Shown here: positions 56,341-64,000 of the stretch, piece by piece | Numbering within the stretch: position 1 is the stretch's first letter | How the letters are laid out: each line of letters starts with the position of its first letter | Source: Quercus robur | Lineage: Eukaryota; Streptophyta; Magnoliopsida; Fagales; Fagaceae | Length of the DNA: 64,000 bases | Reading direction: 5' to 3' | Assembly: GCF_932294415.1 (NCBI RefSeq) | Contig: NC_065541.1 | Coordinates: 48,462,290-48,526,289, forward strand | Translations under genes and position numbers: made by a program | The notes under the pieces: model-generated | The model's input: only the letters and a program-made list of their open reading frames with translations | What the model was told of the DNA's origin: nothing | Databases searched by the model: none

Positions 56341-59300
56341 TATTGACTACTTTGAGAATATGTATAAGACGGCCTCCCCAACTCTGATGCATGAGATAAC
56401 TATTGCTATTCCCACAAAGGTGACTAAAGAGATGAATGAAAGCCTAAACAAGAATTTCACAAGAGAGGAGGTAACCACTGCCCTCAAGCAGATTCACCCC
56501 ACAAAAGCACCCGGCCTTGATGGTATGTCTGCCATTTTTTATCATTAGTATTGGGGTGTAGCATTACTAATATGGTTTTAAATGTCCTAAATGGTAATAT
56601 GTCTATGGCTAGTCTTAATAGAACCAACATTGCTCTCATCCCAAAGATTAAAAACTCCAAAAAGATGGCTGATTTTCAGCCTATAAGCCTCTGCAATGTA
56701 GTTTATAACCTCATATCAAAAACCATTGCAGATAGATTTAAGGCTCTTCTTCCTCATATTATTTCAGAAAATCAAAGTGCTTTCACTTCTGACAGGCTAA
56801 TAACTGACAATGTTCTTGTGGCGTTTGAGTTGATGCACTTTCTAAATCACAAAAATGCAAGTAAGGAGGGCTATATGGCGGCAAAACTTGATATGAGTAA
56901 GGCGTTTGACAGGGTCGAGTGGTGTTTTATCCAAGCAGTTATGGAGAAACTGGGTTTCAGTTCTAAGTGGGTTTCTTTGTGTGTTTATTTCTCAAGAAAA
57001 TTTTTGGGGATGAACCCAAGGAACATGAACATGTTCTTTAGAAAAAAATAATGAAAGAAATAATTTTTTTTAATTTAATTATCTTATTTTATTTTAAAAG
57101 AATTTAGAAAAAAAAATGAAAAAATCTTTTTTTATTATTATTTTATGCTAACTTGGCATTAATTAAATAATAAATAATTTTTTTATTATTATTTTATTCG
57201 CCAGGTCAGCATTTACTGTGTCAACAGTGCACTCCGTTTGCCATGTCAGTTTTTTCTGTTAGTTGAGTGACGGAAAGAACTAAAATAACAAGCGTTAATT
57301 GGATTAGGGACTAAAAATGGTAAAATAGAAATGTAGGGACCAAAATAGAAATGACCCCAAAATGTAGGGACGAAAAGAACATTTACGCCTTTAATAAATG
57401 GTGTTGCTTGTGAGAATATTACCCCTACCCGAGGCCTTTGGCAAGAAGATCCTCTCTCTCCAACTCTCTTTCTCATTTGTATGGAGGGGCTTTCTGCTCT
57501 TATTCATGAGGCAGCCCATAACCAGCATTGGACAGACATTTCTATAAGTAGGGGATGCCCAAGAGTCACCCACCTTTTATTTGCGGATGATAGCATTCTC
57601 TTCTGCAAAGCTAATGCTGAGGAATGTCGGGTATTGAAGCAAATCCTTCAAAAATATGAGGAAACCTCGGGTCAGAAAATAAACAATGAGAAATCCTCAT
57701 TATTCATCAGTCCCAACACATCTCAAGGAGTTAAGGATGAGATTTTTGCCACCCTTGGCCTTATGCAAGATTCTAGACACATGAGATACTTGGGCCTCCC
57801 ATCCTTCATTGGAAGATTGAAGAAGCAAGTGTTTTCTATTCTTAAGGAAAGGATTAGGCAAAAGCTAGCTGGCTGGAAGGGTAAACTTCTCTTTATGGGC
57901 GGGGGGGGTGGGGGGGGGGGGGGAGAAATTCTCATAAAAGCGGTAGCACAAGCAATTCCCATGTATACAATGGGGTGCTTCCTTCTTCCCCAAAGTCTTT
58001 GCGAAGATTTAGAAAGCATGATGAGAAATTTCTGGTGGGGTTAGAAGCAGCAAGAAACTAAAATGAGTTGGGTTAGCCAGAAAACAATGTGTAAGTAGAA
58101 AGCAAATGGGGGAATGGGGTTCAAAAACCTTCAAGCTTTTAACAAAGCAATGCTTGCTAAGTAGGCATGGAGAATCCTGCAAAACCCAAACTCTCTTGTG
58201 GCTAGGGTTCTCAAATCTAGATATTTCCCTACCGAGGATATCCTAAATGCTAAGATGGGTAATTCCCCATCATACTCCTGGAGAAGCATCCACAGTAGCC
58301 TGGATATTATTAGAGTGGGAACTCGTTGGAGAGTGGGCAACAGGAAACTAATCCACATATGGGATGACAAATGGCTTCCAACCCTTCCACTTACAAGGTC
58401 ATTTCACCTCCAAATGACATTCCCCAATTCCCAATGGTCTCATCTCTCATTAACCCTTTAACAAGGTGGTGGAATGTGGATTTGATAAGAGCATCCTTCC
58501 TCTCCTTTGAAGCTGACACAATATTGAAGATTCCTCTAAGTCACATCCTTCCAGAAGACAAAATGATCTGGATTGGAAATAGACGAGGAGAATTCTCAGT
58601 CAAAAGTGCCTATCACATAGCCCACAATATGATTGTGTCAAATGTTAGAGGAGAAAGTTCAATTGGGGACCCGTGCAAACCTTTGTGGAAAAGGCTTTGG
58701 CATCTCAACTTGCCAGCAAAGATCAAAGTTTTTGTTTGGAGAGCATGTGTCAATAGTCTCCCTACTATGGATGCCATTTTCAAGAGAGGGATTGCTCAAA
58801 ATAAGATATGCCTTGTTTGTGGTAAAGAAGCTGAAAATATAGATCATACTCTTATTAGTTGTGATTTTTTATCCTTAGTTTAGAGCCTTTGGCCTGAAAA
58901 TCCTCTTCGATTGCAAGGCTTTGGAAAATCTTTCCTAGACTCTGCTTTATTTATCCTATCTCACTCAACGTCTGAAGACTTGGAACTCTTCTTTGCCACA
59001 GCTTAGGCTTTATGGTCCAATAGAAACAGAATTGTGCACAAGGATAATAACCTTTCCCCACTCCAAGTTTGGCATATGGTAAAAATTGTTGTGGAAGACT
59101 ATGCTTACTCTGCAAGTTGGGATTTTGACCCAACAAGACCGGCCCCCTCTAAATGGGTTCTGCCACCCCCTAGAATCCACAAAGTGAATGTTGATGGTGC
59201 ATCTTCAGAGCAAGATAATTTTTCCAGTGTGGGAGTTGCCTCGCTTGCCACTCTAATCTTATAACTCTGCTGAGCTTACAGAAATCTTTGCATTAGAACA

Positions 59301-59520
59301 AGGTGTCCTTCTTGCTCAAGAACTTCAGTTGCCTCGGGTTGTCTTTGAATTAGACTCTTTGGCTGTCATTCAAGCAATCAATGATAAGGCTATGGGAAGC
59401 ACCTTTGGACACCTTATTCAGGGAATTCTTCAGGTTTGTGATTCTTTCGAGTCTTGCCATTTCAAGCACTTAAGCAGAAACCACAACACAGTGGCTCATG
59501 AGCTTGCTAAATATGCTTGA
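56341..59520 (+). pseudogene. LINE ORF2 remnant: RT, zf-RVT, RNase H, with stops and a foreign block
   Basis: The order is preserved: YFENMYKTASP, IHPTKAPGLDG, stop, ISLCNVVYNLISKTIADR, AAKLDMSKAFDRVEW, foreign DNA (about 56990-57395), LINGVACENITPTRGL, HLLFADDSILFC (intact FADD), GWKGKLL then a glycine run, ILIKAVAQAIPMYTMG, RRGEFSVKSAYHIA, LWHLNLPAKIKVFVWRAC with CLVCGKEAENIDHTLISC, and an RNase H with VNVDGASSEQ, VFELDSLAVIQ and HNTVAHELAKYA. Several TAG/TAA codons interrupt it. Inactive. Confidence 0.88.
56990..57395. repeat. Foreign block of about 400 bp inside the third LINE
   Basis: Between SSKWVSLCV and LINGVACEN the LINE reading frame is replaced by AT-rich DNA ending in CAAAATAGAAATGACCCCAA and GTAGGGACGAAAAG text. 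About a dozen LINE residues are missing at the junction, so this is insertion with loss or a rearrangement. GTAGGGACCAAAATAG and GTAGGGACGAAAAGAA are repeated inside. No clear TSD. Confidence 0.6.
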
Positions 59521-59703
59521 AGAACTGGAAGCCATCAAATTTGGAAAGGCGTTGCTCCTTCCTTTGTTCTATCGTTTCTGCATTCTGATATGGTGTAACT
59601 TGTATGTTCTCTGTCTTGCGTAGCAGGTTTCCTTGTATGTCTGTTATTGGTTTAATGAAGTTTTATTCCCTTTCAAAAAAGAAAAAGAAAAATCTAGAAG
59701 AGA

Positions 59704-61206
59704 CGGGATAGGGATAAGATGTAAAACATGTGTGAAGGAGAGAAAAAAGATTAAAGCAAAAATGACGCATAAGTTAAAATAAGACTTGACAGAGAAAACA
59801 AAAGGAAAAGGGAAAAAACGTTATTAAAAATTAAATTAAATTAAAGGGTGCGCCTTGGTTTATGGTTTGGTTATAACATGGGTATAATTTAAGGCTTGGG
59901 TTTATGACTTGATTGGCCCACTCAACTTTTAATTACATTATACATATTAATTATACACAACAAATTATAGAAGACGATTAATAAACAAATTAAACAAGTA
60001 AATTATGTTAAGCTAAACAATAATAAAACAATACATTATAAAAGACAAACAAATTAAATTATGTTAGGCTAAACAATAATAAATAATTTTATAATTAATG
60101 AAATAACAATATAACAAATTATAGTTTATAAAAAACAAACAAATTAATAAAACAACTAAACAACAATAATTAATAATTTTATTAATATTTCAAATGAACT
60201 TATAGTTTATTGTTTACTCTTTTGCTAGAATTATGGACAAATATTTGATAAAAAAACCACCTAGAAAGCAATTGTAAACTTTATGTATTTACGTGTTCTT
60301 TTATTGTTGTTGTTGTCAATATACAAAATTTTCTTTTTATTAGATTGTGTAATTTATGCTTGTTGAGGAATACTCCGAAAAAAAAGCTACCACTACTTCT
60401 CAAAAAAATAAAAAAAGTAAAAGCTTCTTGAGGATAGTGGCACGTCATTGATTGGTTGTCTTCTTCTACATTTTACTTCTCTCTCGTTATTTTGAATGGA
60501 GAATTGAGAACCATGGTATAATCTAGTTCCTTCCAAATTTGACACGTGCAAACTCTCTCTCTCTCAAACTTCATGCATGTAAAATTCCAATTTAGAAATC
60601 TGGGATAAGGCCACCAAATATAGTTAGGCATATAGGCGGCTTTCAGTCTCTTCAGCTAGTTTCTGACAAATGGGAGTTAAAAAAATCTTTTGTTCTAGTA
60701 CTTCTCTTTTTGTCTTCTGGTGCCGGTTTTCTGAAATATTACAACATCAAATACAGCGAAATATGTAAATTATTGAATCATTCGATGTATAGTTTATCGT
60801 GAGTTACATCATTTTAAAGATAAACATAAACTGTTTGAAAATGAGGTGATCATGCTGAATTTCTAATTGATACAAGGCAGAAGATTTTATCTGTAAAAAG
60901 CAAGAGCACAAAATACGCAGAAAGCATAACACTGCCAATAAAATATCACCAATAAATTAAGTAATCATTGACAAGAATTTGATCCTACCATTACATCATG
61001 AAACAAATTGACAACTTATTAGGTTATTTCCACACTGAAAATGTGTAGTTCTTCACAAAGTTTAACTCGCTAGTCCTAAAGATTATTTGTTATTACAATA
61101 AATCAATTCACCTGCTTCCTAATATATATGGTTCACCTTTTACCTAAGGATATATACTTTCGTGTTCACTAGTCTTCTATGTAAAATATTTTTTTATGTG
61201 GGTTTT
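59704..61206. other. AT-rich spacer downstream of the LOB-domain gene
   Basis: At about 59970-60190 the text AACAAATTAA...TTATGTTA-GCTAAACAATAATAA recurs two to three times in degenerate form. The rest is AT-rich without coding signal. It includes the 3' flank of the minus-strand LOB-domain gene above about 61050. Confidence 0.5.
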
Positions 61207-62129
61207 TTATTCTTCTAATAAAAACCAGTCACACTCTGCTGGAAATTTGACAGGATCATAGGCCATTAACGCAGCATCATCTAACATAAAACTGCCTTCA
61301 TCAAGCACTGGGGCATTAATGGGATGGACAAGACGATCGAGGTGATTGACATTCCTAAGAAGTCCTAAAAGCTCGTCTCTTTGTGCTTGTGACTCCAGAA
61401 CTCGAGCACTTATAGATTCCAATTGCACCTTGAGTTCCTGAACCATCTTTTGCAAATGGAAAATAGCTCCAGCACTGCCATACACAGGGTCTCTGAGCCT
61501 GGCTGTTGCTTCATAGACTATGGCTTTGACAGCATCCTCCCTGCTTGTCTCCTCCACCATCTATGACCAAAATGACAAATCCAATATCTTAGAATAAGAC
61601 GTTCCTAATTAAGAAATTTTATTTTATAACAAAAGAAAATTAAAAGTTAAACTTAAGTTGGGCTTTTTCCATGCCACTTGATCACACTATAATCAATGGA
61701 ACAGTACATATCATGTAATTGGACCGGACCTTTTGACAGGAAGTGTTAATAGAAATTCTCTATCTAACTTTTTGTATTCCATTTTCTTTTCCATCAATTG
61801 TAGTACATCACAAATTGTGGAATCTGTATTAATGATAATCCAAAAAAGTGGTATAAAATATTTTTATTCGAAACAGTGTATAAATGATAATCCCAAAATT
61901 ATAAACCTAGAAAAGATTACATGCATGTTCCACACCATAGGTATCCCACCTGAATCATTTTGATGACATTGCTGGCACCAAATACTTTATGCACGCCAGC
62001 AAACTTCTCAGCCTCTTCAGCTGGAAAGTATGGCGCAAGCAAGCAATCACTCTCACATTTCCGGCGTAGCATCCTACAAGCAGCGCACGGTTGGTGAGCC
62101 CTGCCTTGTGCTACCACTTGGAAACCCAT
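61207..62129 (-). CDS. Class I LOB-domain (LBD) transcription factor, 177 aa, 2 exons
   Basis: Exons 62129-61950 and 61560-61207 join in phase 0 (60 codons plus 118 with stop) across a GT-AG intron at the position usual for LBD genes, after ...VIKMIQ. The C block is C-x2-C-x6-C-x3-C at residues 15-29 (CAACRMLRRKCESDC). The GAS block follows (FAGVHKVFGASNVIKMIQ ... DPVYGSAG). A coiled-coil motif L-x6-L-x3-L-x6-V (LQKMVQELKVQLESISARV) has Val instead of Leu at its last position. LBD proteins bind DNA in the nucleus and control organ boundaries, lateral roots and secondary growth; which branch this one belongs to I cannot say. The C-terminus is short and acidic. The start is the first ATG after a GAA-rich leader. 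Confidence 0.92.
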
Positions 62130-62173
62130 ATTTTTCCTTTGAAATGCAAGGTTGAGGAGTGGAAACTTATAAG

Positions 62174-62181
62174 TATATATA
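62174..62181 (-). promoter_or_regulatory. TATA-like element upstream of the LOB-domain gene
   Basis: TATATATA on the minus strand lies 45-52 bases before the ATG and just downstream of a GAA/TTC run (62185-62203). If used, the leader would be only about 15-20 nt, so it may instead lie within the leader. Tentative. Confidence 0.35.
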
Positions 62182-62203
62182 ACAGAAGAAGAAGAAGAAG
62201 AAG

Positions 62204-63381
62204 ATATCAGTAAGATGTTGATGGAGTAACTAGTTTCTTTGGGGTGCTAAAATTTCAAAGTTAAGTGCAAGGAAGTTGGGGAGGCGGCCACTTAGTACAC
62301 GTCTAATTTGATCACTATGTTGAAAAAAATGTTGTGATATCTCAGTGTTAGGACAGTAGTGAACCTAACAAGCAGTACTGGCACAAAAGCTAGGATTTTT
62401 CAAACACACTGTTGATATTGGAGACATAACTTAGTCTCTATCCAATGAAGAAATTTCCTGTTTGGTGACATCCAACTTCTGTCTTAACTGGCTGTCATAC
62501 ATACAGAATTTGAAAAAAAATTGCCTAATTTGCCAGTTTGGACTTTGGAAGGGTTTTTTTTGTTTTGCCTTAGAAGGTAGATAATTTTGTTTTTAGAAGG
62601 AAGAAGAATATTTTCCCCCAATGGGAATATAATTCAGAATTCGCAATGATTCTATTGGGACACATCATTAAGCTTATCACAATCCTTGAGATGAGCTCCA
62701 ATTCATGCACTTTAGTCAAACTTATCTTCTGCAAGTTTTGATTTTTCTCGTATTGTATATTTTTGTTACTCATGTAGAAAATCTTTAAATTGTGATTAAA
62801 TTCCATGACTCTATCATTAGTTTCAATGCCCACGTGTTTTTGATCATTTCATGACCAGCCGTAGCTAGATTTTGGACCGCGACTGGAATGCAAGTCTCCA
62901 CGAAAGTTCCTAAAAGATTTGAAATTGTTGGATCAGTCATAATTCATCAACAATTAAACAAGTCTTAAACGTTTAGAAGGAGTTAGTTATCTAATTGAAT
63001 TGTTTTACCTATACATCTTTGGTTAAATCTGGCCGGTCCTTGGTGGATTTTGGATATATATTTTATAGCATTATATTAATTGATTAATATATTTTATTTG
63101 TAACTTAATTTATTACGAAAATACAAGGAAAATATATCATATTCATCAGTCTATTTAGGGTTCGAAACTGTAAAATAAAAGCAAAAGAAAGAAGGGAAAA
63201 TAATATAGTATTTTTTTTTCTCTACAAAATAAAAGAACATTATTATTATGTTTGAAAAATGATAAAAACGTATTCTTTATGCTACAACTTGTTATTTTTC
63301 AACTTGTGTTTAAACAATTAAATTGATTTATCAATTTACATGTTTTATTATCAGTTTAGTTTAGTTTTTTGGATTCTATAT
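62204..63381. other. Upstream region of the LOB-domain gene
   Basis: Likely promoter DNA of the minus-strand LBD gene, then AT-rich spacer. The small ORF at 62570-62833 (-) shows no family features. No repeat was recognised until the MITE at 63390. Confidence 0.5.
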
Positions 63382-63389
63382 ATTTATAT

Positions 63390-63488
63390 GAGAGATACGA
63401 CGTCTACAACATTTTTACAACAAATCACAGGTGGTTAGTTGTTATTGTTTTAAATGTTGTAAAAATGTTGTAGACATATCATTTCTCT
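63390..63488. mobile_element. 99-bp MITE with exact 8-bp TSD
   Basis: GTCTACAACATTTTTACAAC near the left end is matched as inverted repeat near the right end, with outer GAGA-type termini on both sides. ATTTATAT flanks it exactly (63382-63389 and 63489-63496). The core AACAAATCACAGGTGGTTAG resembles that of the MITE at 37458, so one family is present twice. Confidence 0.83.
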
Positions 63489-63513
63489 ATTTATATACAT
63501 TAATAATTGTTCA

Positions 63514-63516
<3 letters not shown>

Positions 63517-63574
<58 letters not shown>
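63517..63574. repeat. Compound TC/TA microsatellite
   Basis: About 17 TC units followed by about 12 TA units, running into the left edge of the next element, which inserted in the TA part. Confidence 0.9.
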
Positions 63575-63575
63575 G

Positions 63576-63963
63576 GGTTGGGTTTAAATTACAGTTGATG
63601 TAACTCTAAGTAATGTTACACCACTCAATATTTTTTAATTTGATGCGAATTTTGAAAAATCTACCGTTAGATTATATTATCTTCTTATATTTTCCATAAT
63701 TTTAAGTTGATCAAAGATTTATAGCCATGTCATCAATCAATTTTTTAAATTCAAATTTTTGTAGTTTAAAATAATACATAAAAGATTAGTTTATGGATTA
63801 AATGGTAAATAACATCCAATTGACATGAAAATTGGCATGATTATTAAGAACATATAGAACATATAATTCACGAGTGAAATTTTCAAAATATGAATTCTAT
63901 AATAAGTTATTGGGTGGTGTAACATTACTTAGAGTTACATTAGGTGTAACTTAAACCCAATCC
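63576..63963. mobile_element. 388-bp MITE with roughly 55-bp terminal inverted repeats
   Basis: The left end GGTTGGGTTTAAATTACAG and the right end in reverse complement GGATTGGGTTTAAGTTACA continue similar through TGTAACTCTAAGTAATGTTA and ACACCACTCAATA/ACACCACCCAATA. TATATA on both sides is compatible with a TA-rich TSD but cannot be told from the microsatellite. It has no ORF. Confidence 0.87.
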
Positions 63964-64000
63964 ATATATATATTGAGTTGAAAAGTGTTATATTCATAAC

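Larger units (their letters stand above)
56323..59683 (+). mobile_element. 5'-truncated LINE of a second family, 20-bp TSD
   Basis: AAAGAAAAATCTAGAAGAGA at 56303-56322 is repeated exactly at 59684-59703, next to an A-rich tail after TTCCCTTTC. The element starts within ORF2, just before the reverse transcriptase, and runs to the 3' end. Its protein differs from the other LINEs (HPTKAPGLDGMSAIFYH in place of GPTKAPGPDGMNALFFQ). Confidence 0.92.

Noticed and set aside
63517-63574. TC/TA repeat as a promoter signal
   Set aside because: It is a plain compound microsatellite far from any gene start in this window.
1-64000. CRISPR arrays, operons, bacterial-type systems
   Set aside because: No regularly spaced short repeats with unique spacers exist; all real genes are split eukaryotic genes or retroelements.

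Overview
This is plant nuclear DNA, most likely from a woody eudicot. The evidence is split genes with GT-AG introns, AT-rich spacers, plant-only families (a LOB-domain factor, DUF4283/RNase H-type LINEs) and many hAT-like MITEs. Fagales is a guess from the style of the repeats and nothing here proves it. Five host genes can be read by hand-splicing both strands. In order they are: a small DUF688-like protein (+, 2435-3709); a 64-residue mitochondrial complex I subunit resembling NDUFA3/B9 (-, 4882-8875); a plant protein of unknown function with a C-terminal membrane anchor (-, 11510-13131); a 16-exon, 2516-residue Rav1/DmX-like WD40 protein (-, 19850-38944); and a class I LOB-domain transcription factor (-, 61207-62129). 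From memory, the first four look collinear with the Arabidopsis At2g46535-At2g46560 neighbourhood.

From 39 to 60 kb the window is mostly mobile DNA. A 5.6-kb LINE with both ORFs open (40044-45632) sits inside an array of roughly 650-715-bp tandem repeats. It is followed by a solo LTR (47630-48433, TSD ACTAC), a decayed relative of the LINE on the other strand (48761-54555) and a 5'-truncated LINE of another family (56323-59683). Each has recognisable target-site duplications (TSDs).

The introns of the Rav1-like gene and of the complex I gene, and the spacers, hold further insertions. These are SINEs, 5'-truncated LINEs (one nested inside another), MITEs, and a set of extremely short insertions of about 13-35 bp. 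The short ones consist of little more than a LINE 3' end and its A-tail between direct repeats. They look like target-primed reverse transcription that stopped almost at once, and they are the most unusual pattern in the window.

The host genes are unrelated in function (respiratory complex I, probable V-ATPase assembly, transcription). They appear to share only an old chromosomal block, which has been expanded by insertions that leave the exons intact.
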